A stretch of 64,000 bases of DNA from Sinorhizobium garamanticum (GCF_029892065.1 NZ_CP120373.1:868001-932000); one strand, 5' to 3'. Shown: positions 33,124-42,631, counted from the first letter of the stretch. The notes: generated from the letters alone by a model not told the origin. Translations and numbers: made by a program.

Positions 33124-35076
33124 GTGAGCCAGAGTCCATCGCCCCAAAGCCCGTCGGCAAAGGGAGCCAAGCCCCTCGACCTCATCACGATCGGGCGCGC
33201 CTCGGTCGATCTTTACGGCCAGCAGATCGGCACACGGCTGGAGGATGTGGGGAGCTTTGCCAAGTCGGTCGGCGGCTGCCCCTGCAACATTTCGGTCGGC
33301 ACCGCGCGCCTGGGGCTGAAATCGGCACTGCTGACGCGTGTCGGCGATGAGCAGATGGGCCGTTTCATCCGCGAGCAGCTGCAACGCGAGGGTGTTGAGA
33401 CCCGCGGCATCGTCACCGATCCCGAGCGGCTGACGGCGCTCGCGATCCTCGCCGTCGAAAACGACAAGTCCTTCCCGCTGCTCTTCTATCGCGACAACTG
33501 CGCCGACAACGCGCTCTGCGAGGACGATGTCGCGGACGATTTCATCCGTTCGGCGCGCGCGATCCTTGTTTCGGGGACGCATTTCTCCAAGCCGAATACC
33601 GATGCCGCCCAGCGCAAGGCGATACGCATCGCCAAGGAGAGCGGCGCGAAGGTCGTCTTCGACATCGATTATCGCCCCAATCTCTGGGGCCTTGCCGGCC
33701 ACGACGCCGGCGAAAGCCGCTATATCGCCTCCGACCGCGTCTCCGCCCACCTGAAGACCGTTCTCGGCGACTGCGATCTCATCGTCGGCACTGAGGAAGA
33801 AGTTCTGATCGCGTCCGGCGAGGACGATCTGCTCAAGGCGCTCAAAACCATCCGCTCCCTGTCCAAAGCCACGATCGTGCTGAAGCGCGGGCCGATGGGC
33901 TGCATCGTCTATGACGGCCCGATCTCCGACAATCTCGAGGACGGCATCGTCGGCAAGGGTTTTCCGATCGAGGTCTATAACGTGCTCGGCGCGGGTGATG
34001 CCTTCATGTCCGGCTTCCTGCGCGGCTGGCTGACCGGCGAACCGCATGCGACGTCCGCCACCTGGGCCAATGCCTGCGGCGCCTTCGCGGTGTCGCGCCT
34101 GCTCTGCGCGCCGGAAATCCCGACCTGGACCGAACTCACATTCTTCCTCGAAAACGGCAGCAAGGAAAAAGCGCTCCGCAAGGACGAGGCGATCAACCAC
34201 GTTCACTGGGCGACGACCCGCCGCCGCGACATCCCGCTCCTGATGGCGCTTGCCATCGATCACCGCAGCCAGTTGGAGGATATTGCGGAAGGCAAGCCGG
34301 AACTTCTGGCACGCATTCCGGCCTTCAAGGTCCTGGCGGTCAAGGCAGCCGCCCAGGTCGCCGCTGGCCGGCCCGGTTTCGGCATGCTGATCGACGACAA
34401 ATATGGCCGCGACGCGCTCTATGCCGCCGGCGCCTACCGCGATTTCTGGATCGCCAAGCCGATCGAGCTTCCCGGCTCGCGTCCGCTACAGTTCGAATTC
34501 AGCCAGGACCTCGGCAGCCGCCTCATCGACTGGCCGGTCGACCACTGCATCAAGGTGCTCTCGTTCTTCCATCCCGATGATCCGGCCGAGCTCAAGGCCG
34601 CGCAGATCGCCAAGCTTCGCTCCGCCTTCGAAGCGGCGCGCAAGGTCGGACGCGAGATCTTGATCGAGATCATTGCCAGCAAACACGGCACGCTCGACGA
34701 TTTGACCGTTCCACGGGCGCTCGCCGAACTTTACGATGCCGGTTTGAAGCCCGATTGGTGGAAGCTGGAACCACAGGCGAGCCGAGGAGCCTGGGCGGCG
34801 ATCGACGCCGTAATCGAAACGCGCGACCCGCTCTGCCGTGGCGTCGTCCTACTTGGGCTCGAAGCGCCCTACGAGGTCCTGAAGGACGGCTTTGCCGCCG
34901 CGCGGACGTCGAAGACGGTCAAGGGCTTTGCGGTCGGTCGGACGATCTTCGCCGACGCCAGCAAGGCCTGGTTTGCCGGCACCATGACCGACGAGCAGGC
35001 GATCGCCGACATGGCGGCAAGGTTCAAGGCGCTGGTGGATCTCTGGCTGCAACTGGGTGAAACAAAGGCTGCATAG
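33124..35076 (+). CDS. iolC: Bifunctional 5-dehydro-2-deoxygluconokinase (IolC) with C-terminal DUF2090 aldolase-like domain
   Basis: 650 residues. The N-terminal PfkB kinase domain (about 15-340) begins DLITIGRASVDLYGQQ, with GGCPCNISVGTARLG and the catalytic NVLGAGDAFMSGFL. It phosphorylates 5-dehydro-2-deoxy-D-gluconate. The C-terminal half (about 350-645) is DUF2090, a TIM-barrel relative of class I aldolases probably doing the IolJ step that cleaves the phosphorylated product; no separate iolJ is present. The start is GTG behind GGGAGGAAGCA. First gene of iolCDEB. Confidence 0.94.
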   Translation: MSQSPSPQSPSAKGAKPLDLITIGRASVDLYGQQIGTRLEDVGSFAKSVGGCPCNISVGTARLGLKSALLTRVGDEQMGRFIREQLQREGVETRGIVTDPERLTALAILAVENDKSFPLLFYRDNCADNALCEDDVADDFIRSARAILVSGTHFSKPNTDAAQRKAIRIAKESGAKVVFDIDYRPNLWGLAGHDAGESRYIASDRVSAHLKTVLGDCDLIVGTEEEVLIASGEDDLLKALKTIRSLSKATIVLKRGPMGCIVYDGPISDNLEDGIVGKGFPIEVYNVLGAGDAFMSGFLRGWLTGEPHATSATWANACGAFAVSRLLCAPEIPTWTELTFFLENGSKEKALRKDEAINHVHWATTRRRDIPLLMALAIDHRSQLEDIAEGKPELLARIPAFKVLAVKAAAQVAAGRPGFGMLIDDKYGRDALYAAGAYRDFWIAKPIELPGSRPLQFEFSQDLGSRLIDWPVDHCIKVLSFFHPDDPAELKAAQIAKLRSAFEAARKVGREILIEIIASKHGTLDDLTVPRALAELYDAGLKPDWWKLEPQASRGAWAAIDAVIETRDPLCRGVVLLGLEAPYEVLKDGFAAARTSKTVKGFAVGRTIFADASKAWFAGTMTDEQAIADMAARFKALVDLWLQLGETKAA

Positions 35077-35144
35077 GATCGCGCGGGCGACAATGCAGCG
35101 GAAAGGGCGAAGCAAGAACTTCGCTCACGAGGAGGAAACAGAAA

Positions 35145-36998
35145 ATGAGCCACAAAACTGTGCGCCTCACCATGGCCCAGGCCGTGGCGCGGTTCCTGAC
35201 CAAACAGATGACGATCATCGACGGCGAGCGCGTGCCGATCTTCGGCGGCGTCTTCGCCATCTTCGGCCACGGCAACGTCGCCGGTGTCGGCGAGGCGCTC
35301 TACTCCGTGCGGGAAACGCTGCCGACCTACCGCGGGCAGAACGAGCAAGGCATGGCGAACGCGGCGATTGCATTTGCCAAAGCGAGCTTCCGCCGCCGCT
35401 TCATGGCCTGCACGACCTCGATCGGCCCCGGCGCGCTCAATATGATCACCTCGGCGGCGCTCGCCCATGTCAACCGCCTGCCGGTTCTCCTTCTGCCAGG
35501 CGACGTCTTCGCCAACCGCCGGCCCGATCCGGTGCTGCAGCAGGTGGAGAGCTTCGGCGACGGCACGATCTCGGCGAACGACTGCTTCCGCCCGGTCTCG
35601 CGCTATTTCGACCGCATCACCCGGCCGGAACAGATCATGCCGGCGCTGCGTCGCGCCATGCAGGTTCTGACCGACCCGGCCGATTGCGGCCCGGTCACAC
35701 TCTCGCTCTGCCAGGACGTCCAGGCGGAAGCCTACGACTATCCGGAATCCTTCTTCGACGAGAAGGTGTGGGTGCCCCGGCGGATCGAGCCCGATCTCGA
35801 CGAGCTGGCTGCGGCGATCGCGTTGCTCAGGTCCGCCAAGAAACCGATCATCATCGCTGGCGGCGGCGTGCTCTATTCGGAAGCAAGCGCGGAGCTCGCG
35901 GACTTTGCCGAAAAGCACGGCATTCCCGTGGTGGAAACCCAGGCCGGAAAATCCTCGCTGCCGCATTCCCACCCGCTCAACATGGGATCGGTTGGCGTCA
36001 CCGGCACGTCCGCCTCCAACGCGCTCGCCGAGGAGGCCGATGTGGTGCTTGCCGTCGGCTCGCGGCTCCAGGATTTCACCACCGGTTCCTGGGCGCTCTT
36101 CAAGAACGATGGGCTGAAGATCATCGGCCTCAACGTGCAACCCTTCGACGCTGGCAAGCACAATGCCCTGCCGCTGATTTCCGATGCGCGGGCCGGCCTC
36201 AATCGGATTTCCGGCGGGCTTGGCGGCTACAAGGCCGACAGTGCCTGGACCGAGAAGGCCAAGGCTGGCAAGGCCGAGTGGCTGGCCGCGGCCGACAAGG
36301 CGACGGCCACCACCAATGCGGCGCTTCCCTCGGACGCCCAAGTGATCGGCGCCGTCCAGCGTGCGCGCGGCGGCAACAAGACGACGCTCGTCTGTGCGGC
36401 CGGCGGACTCCCTGGCGAACTGCACAAGCTGTGGCAGGCGGACGCGCCAGGCAGCTATCATATGGAATACGGCTTCTCGACCATGGGCTATGAAGTGGCC
36501 GGCGGCCTCGGCGTCAAGCTCGCCAAGCCCGACAGTGACGTGGTCGTCATGGTCGGCGACGGCAGCTACATGATGCTGAATTCAGAGATCGCCTCCTCGA
36601 TCATGCTCGGTGCCAAAATCACCATCGTGCTGCTCGATAATGCCGGCTATGGCTGCATCAACCGGCTGCAGATGGAAACCGGCGGCGCCAACTTCAACAA
36701 TCTGTTGAAGGACACGCATCACGTGACGCTGCCGGGCATCGATTTTGCCGCCCATGCCGGCGCCATGGGCGCGGTCACCCGCAAGGTCGCCTCGATTCCG
36801 GAACTCGAAGCCGCTCTCGCCGAAACGGCGGAGGAACAGCGCACGACCGTCATTGTCATCGATACCGATCCGCTGATAGCCACCGAGGCGGGCGGCCATT
36901 GGTGGGATGTCGCGGTTCCGGAGGTTTCGGATCGCGAGCAGGTGAAGGCGGCCCGCGAGGGGTATGAGAAGGCGCTCCAATCGCAGCGCTTCGGGTGA
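35145..36998 (+). CDS. iolD: 3D-(3,5/4)-trihydroxycyclohexane-1,2-dione hydrolase IolD
   Basis: 617 residues, a thiamine-diphosphate enzyme that opens the inositol ring derivative to 5-deoxy-glucuronate. The cofactor glutamate is in YRGQNEQGMANAAIAFAK. The central domain has IIIAGGGVLYSEASAEL, and the ThDP/metal motif is VMVGDGSYMMLNSEIASS with the downstream asparagine in DNAGYGCINRLQ. Length and start (behind ACGAGGAGGAAACAG) are normal. It is 68 bp after iolC. Confidence 0.96.
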   Translation: MSHKTVRLTMAQAVARFLTKQMTIIDGERVPIFGGVFAIFGHGNVAGVGEALYSVRETLPTYRGQNEQGMANAAIAFAKASFRRRFMACTTSIGPGALNMITSAALAHVNRLPVLLLPGDVFANRRPDPVLQQVESFGDGTISANDCFRPVSRYFDRITRPEQIMPALRRAMQVLTDPADCGPVTLSLCQDVQAEAYDYPESFFDEKVWVPRRIEPDLDELAAAIALLRSAKKPIIIAGGGVLYSEASAELADFAEKHGIPVVETQAGKSSLPHSHPLNMGSVGVTGTSASNALAEEADVVLAVGSRLQDFTTGSWALFKNDGLKIIGLNVQPFDAGKHNALPLISDARAGLNRISGGLGGYKADSAWTEKAKAGKAEWLAAADKATATTNAALPSDAQVIGAVQRARGGNKTTLVCAAGGLPGELHKLWQADAPGSYHMEYGFSTMGYEVAGGLGVKLAKPDSDVVVMVGDGSYMMLNSEIASSIMLGAKITIVLLDNAGYGCINRLQMETGGANFNNLLKDTHHVTLPGIDFAAHAGAMGAVTRKVASIPELEAALAETAEEQRTTVIVIDTDPLIATEAGGHWWDVAVPEVSDREQVKAAREGYEKALQSQRFG

Positions 36999-37049
36999 AT
37001 TCAACGATCGGCGCTCGCGTTTCCACGCGGGCGCCGCTCTCCGTCTAAT

Positions 37050-37161
37050 GACCCCTCACCCTAACCCTCTCCCCGCAGGCGGGGAGAGGGGACTTGAGGG
37101 GCGCGGCATATCCCTTCCCGCACGCGGGGAGGAGGTGGCGGCAGCCGGATGAGGGGCGCAG
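37050..37161. repeat. RIME-like rhizobial mosaic element, copy 3
   Basis: CCCCTCACCCTAACCCTCTC, CCCGCAGGCGGGGAGAGGGG (strong hairpin), then CCCGCACGCGGGGAGGAGGT, GGCGGCAGCCGGATGAGGGG. It fills most of the 236-bp iolD-iolE gap. Confidence 0.75.
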
Positions 37162-37234
37162 TCGCCCACATCCCTTCCGCACTGAGACACGAAGCATCCG
37201 CTTCAAGCAGACGACGAAACAGAAAGTGAAAGAC

Positions 37235-38134
37235 ATGATCCGCTACGGAACCAACCCGATTGCCTGGAGCAATGACGACGACCATTCGATCGGCGCGCAT
37301 CTGACGCTCGAGGATTGCCTTTCCGATTGCCAGAAGATCGGCTTCGACGGCATCGAGAAGGGCCACAAGATGCCCTCCGACCCGGAGGCGCTGAAGCAGA
37401 AGCTCGCCTCCTATGACCTCGTCTTCGTCTCCGGCTGGCACTCCACCAACCTTCTGACGCATGATGTCGAAGCCGAGAAGAAGGCGATCCAGCCGCATCT
37501 CGATCTCCTGAAGCACAATGGCTGCAAGGTGGCGATCGTCTGCGAAACCTCCAATGCCATTCACGGCGACGATTCGAAATCGGTCGCCAATGACAAGCCG
37601 GTGCTGCCGGCGGACCAGTGGAAGAAGTTCGGCGCCGATCTTGAAGCGATCGCTCAATATTGCGCCGACCAGGGCATCGATCTCGTCTATCACCATCACA
37701 TGGGCACGATCGTCCAGACCGGCGAGGAGATCGATCTGCTGATGCAGCACACGGGACCAGCGACGAAGCTCTTGCTCGACACCGGCCACGCTTGGTTCGG
37801 CGGCTCCGATCCGGCGGAAGTCGCGCGGAAATACATGCATCGCGTTCGCCATATCCATTGCAAGAATGTCCGTCCCGCGATCCGCAAGGAAGTGGAGAGC
37901 CAGGGCCTCTCCTTCCTCGAGGGCGTGCGCCGTGGCGTCTTCACGGTGCCGGGCGACTCCGAAGGCGGCGTCGACTTTCTGCCCGTGCTGAAAATCGCAG
38001 CCGAACACGGCTATAATGGCTGGTTGGTGATCGAGGCGGAGCAGGACTCGGCCGTGCGCAATCCGTTCGAGTACCAGTCGCTCGGGCTGAAATCGCTGAA
38101 AGCGTTTGCGAAAGAAGCGGGGCTGGATAAGTAA
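37235..38134 (+). CDS. iolE: Myo-inosose-2 dehydratase IolE
   Basis: 299 residues, an AP-endonuclease-like TIM barrel that dehydrates 2-keto-myo-inositol. It is recognised by [38 protein letters not shown] (metal ligands), [22 protein letters not shown] and [11 protein letters not shown], which together supply the usual glutamate, aspartate and histidine ligands. The ATG at 37235 is the family start; an upstream in-frame reading would translate the repeat. It sits between two RIME-like elements. Confidence 0.96.
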   Translation: MIRYGTNPIAWSNDDDHSIGAHLTLEDCLSDCQKIGFDGIEKGHKMPSDPEALKQKLASYDLVFVSGWHSTNLLTHDVEAEKKAIQPHLDLLKHNGCKVAIVCETSNAIHGDDSKSVANDKPVLPADQWKKFGADLEAIAQYCADQGIDLVYHHHMGTIVQTGEEIDLLMQHTGPATKLLLDTGHAWFGGSDPAEVARKYMHRVRHIHCKNVRPAIRKEVESQGLSFLEGVRRGVFTVPGDSEGGVDFLPVLKIAAEHGYNGWLVIEAEQDSAVRNPFEYQSLGLKSLKAFAKEAGLDK

Positions 38135-38161
38135 CCCCTCTTATCCGACACAGCAGGCGGC

Positions 38162-38288
38162 GCCCCTCACCCGGCTGCCGCCATCTTCTCCCCGCTGGCG
38201 GGGAGGAGCATATGCCGCACCGCCCGGCCCCCTCTCCCCGCCTGCGGGGAGAGAGCTAGTCCTCGGGTTAACCCGAGGAGAGGGGCTT
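38162..38288. repeat. RIME-like rhizobial mosaic element, copy 4, with embedded palindrome
   Basis: CCCCTCACCCGGCTGCCGCC, TCTCCCCGCTGGCGGGGAGG, and CTCTCCCCGCCTGCGGGGAG. Inside it lies CCTCGGGTTAACCCGAGG (38261-38278), a perfect 18-bp palindrome, then AGAGGGGCTT. It occupies the 196-bp iolE-iolB gap. Confidence 0.75.
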
Positions 38289-38330
38289 AAGCGCCGAGCC
38301 GCCCCGATCGAACAAACAGGAGACCGTCAT

Positions 38331-39131
38331 ATGTCCAAATTGCTCGTCAAACCCAAGGCACAATCCGGGCTGATGCAGGAAATCACGCCCGAGAGCGCCG
38401 GCTGGACCTATGTCGGTTTCGCCCTCAACCGCTTGAAGTCCGGCGAAGCGACGGCGGGCGAAGCCGGTGAGAAGGAACTCTGCCTCGTTCTCGTCAGCGG
38501 TAAGGCGAAGATTTCCGTCGACGGTGAAGACTTCGGCGAACTCGGCGAGCGCATGACGCCCTTCGAGGGACAGCCTTATGCCGTCTATGTACCGAAGGGC
38601 AGCAAGTGGCGGGCTGAGGCGACGACCGACCTCGATCTTGCGATCTGCTCCGCGCCCGGTGGCGAGGGCTTCAAGGCCAAGGTCATCCGTCCCGGCACGC
38701 ACCCGCAGATGACGCGCGGCAAGGGCACCAACACCCGTTATGTCACCAACATCATGCCGGAGGACGACGGATCGGCACAGTCGCTGCTCGTCGTCGAGGT
38801 GATTACGCCGGGCGGGCACACCTCATCCTATCCGCCGCACAAGCACGATCAGGACAACCTGCCGGCCGAAAGCTATCTTGAGGAAACCTATTACCACCGC
38901 CTCAATCCGCCGCAGGGCTTTGCGATGCAGCGCGTCTACACGGACGATCGCTCGCTCGACGAAACGATGGCGGTGGAGGACGGCGACGTCACGCTTGTGC
39001 CGAAGGGTTATCACCCTGTCGCGGCCGTTCACGGTTACGACGTCTATTATTTGAACGTCATGGCGGGACCGAAGCGGATTTGGAAGTTCCATAACGCCAA
39101 GGAACATGAGTGGTTGTTCACCGGCATCTGA
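38331..39131 (+). CDS. iolB: 5-deoxy-glucuronate isomerase IolB
   Basis: 266 residues, a double-cupin (KduI/IolB family) enzyme converting 5-deoxy-D-glucuronate to 5-dehydro-2-deoxy-D-gluconate, the IolC substrate. Metal-site motifs are SSYPPHKHDQD (two histidines), AESYLEETYYHRLNPPQGFA (glutamate) and GYHPVAAVHGYDVYYLNVMAG (histidine). The ATG at 38331 follows CAGGAGACCGTCAT. It is last in iolCDEB; iolA is not in the window, as in S. meliloti where it lies elsewhere. Confidence 0.96.
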   Translation: MSKLLVKPKAQSGLMQEITPESAGWTYVGFALNRLKSGEATAGEAGEKELCLVLVSGKAKISVDGEDFGELGERMTPFEGQPYAVYVPKGSKWRAEATTDLDLAICSAPGGEGFKAKVIRPGTHPQMTRGKGTNTRYVTNIMPEDDGSAQSLLVVEVITPGGHTSSYPPHKHDQDNLPAESYLEETYYHRLNPPQGFAMQRVYTDDRSLDETMAVEDGDVTLVPKGYHPVAAVHGYDVYYLNVMAGPKRIWKFHNAKEHEWLFTGI

Positions 39132-39203
39132 GGAGACTCTCTGGACGTTTGCGCCGGCTGGTCTATCGTAACCCCTCAAACGAAACCGTGCGAGGAGCGG
39201 CCG

Positions 39204-39605
39204 ATGCGGATCGATGGTCAATGCCATTGCGGCTATGTCACCTACGAGGCGGAGATCGACCCGGACGACGTGTCGATCTGCCATTGCACCGATTGCCAGC
39301 AACTGACAGGCTCGGCCTATCGCGTCACCGCGAGCACGCCGCGGACGTCCTTCCATCTGACCGGCGCCGAGCCGAAACTTTACGTCAAGATCGCCGAGAA
39401 TGGGCGAAAGCGCCTGCAGTTCTTCTGCCCTGAATGCGGCTCGCCGATCTATACGACGGGCACGGACGAGGACGCCGAGGAGATCGGCATCCGTCTTGGC
39501 ACGATCAACCAGCGGCGCGCGCTTGCGCCGCGGTCGCAGATCTGGTGCTCGTCCGCCCTGCCTTGGGTTGACGTCAGCAAGCTGCCGGGCGAGCCGCGGG
39601 ACTAA
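39204..39605 (+). CDS. GFA/CENP-V domain zinc protein
   Basis: 133 residues. Cysteine pairs GQCHCGYVTY, CHCTDCQQLTGSAYR and FFCPECGSPIY give the two zinc sites of the glutathione-dependent formaldehyde-activating (Gfa) fold. Most such small proteins have no proven activity; formaldehyde-glutathione adduct formation is known only for a few. It begins 72 bp after iolB and may be read through from the iol operon, though no functional link to inositol is apparent. Confidence 0.82.
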   Translation: MRIDGQCHCGYVTYEAEIDPDDVSICHCTDCQQLTGSAYRVTASTPRTSFHLTGAEPKLYVKIAENGRKRLQFFCPECGSPIYTTGTDEDAEEIGIRLGTINQRRALAPRSQIWCSSALPWVDVSKLPGEPRD

Positions 39606-39609
39606 CGGC

Positions 39610-40416
39610 ATGACGAAGGGCCAGTTCAGAATGCTGCGTCGCCGGATCGCCGGCGTGGATGCGGTCGAAGCGGCCACAAACCACAGCTTTCCGCGCCACA
39701 CGCATGATCAGTTCGGCATCGGCCTTATCTACCAAGGGGCGCAAAAATCGCTGAGCGGACGCGGGCCTGTTGAGGCCAGGCGCGGCGACGTGATCACCGT
39801 CAACCCCAACGAGGTCCACGACGGCTCGCCGATCGGCGATGCCGGTCGTTCCTGGCGGATGCTCTATCTCGATCCGGCAATCGTCGAAGCCGCCGTCAGC
39901 GACATCAGCGAGGGCAGACGGCGAATGTGCGAGTTCGCGAACCCGGTCACCCGAAACGCCGCCCTTGCTGCGCGTTTCCGCGAACTCTTCGCGATCGCGA
40001 CCACCTCGGGAGGCGGCGACGTGACCGTTCGCTGGGACGAGCTCGTTCTGATGCTTTTTGCCGAGGTGATGCGGTTCGTCCCACGCGGCGCACGCAAAGT
40101 GCCGGAATCGATCGCGGCAGCGCGCAGCCTGATCGATGACGACCCGCTGGCTTCCATCACACTGGCTGATCTGGCGCGCGAAAGCAGCCTCAGTCGATTC
40201 CAGCTGGTGCGGGGATTTGCGAAGGCGACCGGCCTCACGCCCCACGCCTATCTCGTTCAGCGGCGGATCGACATCGTCCGGCGCCTGATCGCCGAAGGCA
40301 CCCCGCTCGCGGAAGCGGCGATCGCCGGCGGCTTCGCCGACCAGAGCCACATGACGCGCGTCTTCGTCCGCACCTACGGCGTTTCGCCGGGCGCCTATGT
40401 CACAGCCTTGGGCTGA
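39610..40416 (+). CDS. AraC family transcriptional regulator
   Basis: 268 residues. The N-terminal cupin-type sensor (about 15-150: NHSFPRHTHDQFGIGLIYQG; VNPNEVHDG) is followed by two helix-turn-helix motifs (about 170-265), including LADLARESSLSRFQLVRGFAKATG and LAEAAIAGGFADQSHMTRVF, with the AraC tail YGVSPGAYV. It starts 4 bp after the GFA gene and is followed by an EamA exporter, its probable target; AraC/exporter pairs of this type are common. Confidence 0.88.
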   Translation: MTKGQFRMLRRRIAGVDAVEAATNHSFPRHTHDQFGIGLIYQGAQKSLSGRGPVEARRGDVITVNPNEVHDGSPIGDAGRSWRMLYLDPAIVEAAVSDISEGRRRMCEFANPVTRNAALAARFRELFAIATTSGGGDVTVRWDELVLMLFAEVMRFVPRGARKVPESIAAARSLIDDDPLASITLADLARESSLSRFQLVRGFAKATGLTPHAYLVQRRIDIVRRLIAEGTPLAEAAIAGGFADQSHMTRVFVRTYGVSPGAYVTALG

Positions 40417-40489
40417 TACCTGCAATTCCGTTCAAGACCGCCGATCGTCGATCGGGTTTTCTGCAGCCCTCACGCGAGGATTGGCGGTC

Positions 40490-41392
40490 ATGTCGAAGCA
40501 ATTTCAGGGTTATGCCTATCTGTCGCTCGCGATGGCACTCGTCGGCAGCACGGTTATCGCGAGCAAGATCATAGCGTCCGGCCTGCCGCCGTTCACGGCC
40601 ACGGCGTTGCGCTTCGCCCTTGCCTTTCCGCTCTTCCTCGTGCTGATGCGCGCGACCGCGACGCCATGGCCGAGGCTGCAACGGCGTGAATGGCTCATCC
40701 TGTTCATCCAGGCGGGCGCCGGCAGCGTCGGTTATACGACGCTGCTGATTTCCGGCCTGCGGCTGACACCCGCAGCCGATGCCGGCGTCATCATCGGTAC
40801 GCTGCCCATCGTTTCGGCAGCGATCGCCATTGTCGTTCTCGGCGAACGGCCGGATCGTTCCATCCTGATTGCGATCGCCCTCGCCGCCGCAGGCGTCCTT
40901 TCGATCGTCTTCCGGGCGGATAGCGGTGGTGCGCATTCGCTCCTCGGCAACATTCTGGTCTTTGGCGCCGTCATCTGCGAAGGCCTCTTCATTCTCATCA
41001 ACAAGCGCCTGACGACGGCGATTTCCCCCCTCGCCCTGTCGACGCTGATGGCCGGTCTCGGCGTCGCTGTTTCGGCACCGATTGCCCTGCTCGAAATTCC
41101 ACAGACGGCTGCGGTAACCACGCAATCGCTCATCGCGGTCGGCTACTACGCACTTGTCCCGACGGTCGGCGGCTTCTTGCTCTGGTATGCGGGACAGGCC
41201 CAAGTGAGCGGCACGGAGGCCTCGGTGTTCACGGCGCTTGCCCCTGTCTCAGCCGTTCTCCTCGCCTTTGCCATGCTTGGAGAGCCGATTTCCGCCAATC
41301 AGCTGATCGGCATCGCTTGCGTGCTCGCGGCCGTCCTCAGCCTGGGTCTTCGGTTGCCGAGCACCCAGCAAAACCGCTCGGAAGCTGGATAA
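40490..41392 (+). CDS. EamA/DMT family transporter
   Basis: 300 residues with about ten hydrophobic segments in two five-helix EamA repeats (first about 8-135, second about 150-290). Typical pieces are FTATALRFALAFPLFLVLM, LRLTPAADAGVIIGTLPIVSAA and LGEPISANQLIGIACVLAAV. It is probably a metabolite exporter of the drug/metabolite superfamily. The substrate is unknown. GCGAGGATTGGCGGTC precedes the ATG. It follows the AraC gene by 73 bp. Confidence 0.88.
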   Translation: MSKQFQGYAYLSLAMALVGSTVIASKIIASGLPPFTATALRFALAFPLFLVLMRATATPWPRLQRREWLILFIQAGAGSVGYTTLLISGLRLTPAADAGVIIGTLPIVSAAIAIVVLGERPDRSILIAIALAAAGVLSIVFRADSGGAHSLLGNILVFGAVICEGLFILINKRLTTAISPLALSTLMAGLGVAVSAPIALLEIPQTAAVTTQSLIAVGYYALVPTVGGFLLWYAGQAQVSGTEASVFTALAPVSAVLLAFAMLGEPISANQLIGIACVLAAVLSLGLRLPSTQQNRSEAG

Positions 41393-41440
41393 GGCAACCT
41401 TCATTCCCGAAACGCCGTTCACACCAGAGAGGCAGCAACA

Positions 41441-42133
41441 ATGTATTTCCGCCATGCAAGCGACATCTGGAGCGACTTTTCCGGACTTTCCGCTGGAGTT
41501 CTTCACGCTGAAGGCATCCACCGAGACGTCTCCGTCGATGCGCACATTGCCGGTTTCGAGGCCGTAGCGAAAGCACGGCTCGCAGCAAGCTCGGAGGGTG
41601 ATTTTCCAGAGATCCAGGCCTGGCGACGCGCTTTCTCGCGCATGGGTTTGAAGCCGACGCAATACCGTTCGGCCTCCGAGGCGCTGCTCCGGCGTTTCCG
41701 CAAGGATGGGTCACTGCCACGGATCCACCCGCTGATCGACCTTTGCAACGCGGCATCGCTCGCATACGCAATTCCGATCGCGGTCTTCGATCTTTCCAGC
41801 GTGGCCGGTCATCTCGAGGTTCGTTACGCTTCCGGCAGTGAGATCTACACCACGTTTTCCGGCGAAACCGAACATCCCGAGCAGCACGAAGTGATCTTCG
41901 CGGACGAGGAAGGGCGAGCCCATGCGCGCCGCTGGACCAACCGCCAGAGCGGCTATTCAGCGGTCGGTGACGAGACGACGACCGTACTCGTCGTCGCCGA
42001 AGCGCTGCACGCCGGCGCGGCGACAGACGTTGGCCGGCTCGTCCACGAACTGGCGGGAGCCACGGGTGCAGTCTGGGCCGTCACTCCGAGCAGCGCCCTA
42101 TTGGATCGGACGGCCCCGCGCTTCGATATTTGA
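41441..42133 (+). CDS. B3/B4 (phenylalanyl-tRNA synthetase beta-like) domain protein
   Basis: 230 residues. The B3/4 fold is recognised from FSRMGLKPTQYRSASEALLRR and LPRIHPLIDLCNAASLAYAIPI, the standard signature of stand-alone B3/B4 proteins. In PheT this domain lies near the editing site, and free-standing versions may bind or edit aminoacyl-tRNA or D-amino-acid adducts, but this is unproven. It starts 48 bp after the exporter and could share its message. Confidence 0.8.
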   Translation: MYFRHASDIWSDFSGLSAGVLHAEGIHRDVSVDAHIAGFEAVAKARLAASSEGDFPEIQAWRRAFSRMGLKPTQYRSASEALLRRFRKDGSLPRIHPLIDLCNAASLAYAIPIAVFDLSSVAGHLEVRYASGSEIYTTFSGETEHPEQHEVIFADEEGRAHARRWTNRQSGYSAVGDETTTVLVVAEALHAGAATDVGRLVHELAGATGAVWAVTPSSALLDRTAPRFDI

Positions 42134-42259
42134 GGCCGGGGCGCACATGCGTCCCCAAAAATGGGCCCGACGTCCACGCGACGGGCCGAAACTCTTTGAC
42201 GACTCAAAGCCGAGCCCAATATCATCCGCGCCAAACCACAATGCGAGACAACAACCGCG

Positions 42260-42631
42260 ATGCACCACGAGCGCGTCAGACCATGGTTTTTGAACCTCAA
42301 GCAGGCGCTCTTCGATCGGGGTGGGCTCGAGGAAATCTTTCGCCACGTCCGCAATCTGGTTGTCGCGACTCTGGTCATCGCGGCCGGCATGCATGCCGTC
42401 GAGCATCCTGACATCATCGATGCGAAGGGGCTGTTGAGTATCCCGGTCGCCGGCTACTTCGTCTTCTCGACCGGGATTGCGCTGTTTTTCCTCAACTTCG
42501 CGGACGGACTGCATCGGCTTGGGAAGATCAAGCGGCACGTTGCCCTGCAGCTGCTGCTGGTGGCCGTCTACGTGTTGGTCACCGTCCGTGTCGCCCAACT
42601 AATCCTGGCACTCCGGATGACGCCATCGTAG
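42260..42631 (+). CDS. Small integral membrane protein, unknown function
   Basis: 123 residues. Three hydrophobic segments are seen: about 32-47 (NLVVATLVIAAGMHAV), 57-80 (LLSIPVAGYFVFSTGIALFFLNF) and 94-118 (VALQLLLVAVYVLVTVRVAQ). The N-terminus is basic and probably cytoplasmic. I recognise no family motif. No strong ribosome site is seen upstream (CAACCGCG), so expression is uncertain. It is convergent with prfC, 41 bp away. Confidence 0.6.
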   Translation: MHHERVRPWFLNLKQALFDRGGLEEIFRHVRNLVVATLVIAAGMHAVEHPDIIDAKGLLSIPVAGYFVFSTGIALFFLNFADGLHRLGKIKRHVALQLLLVAVYVLVTVRVAQLILALRMTPS

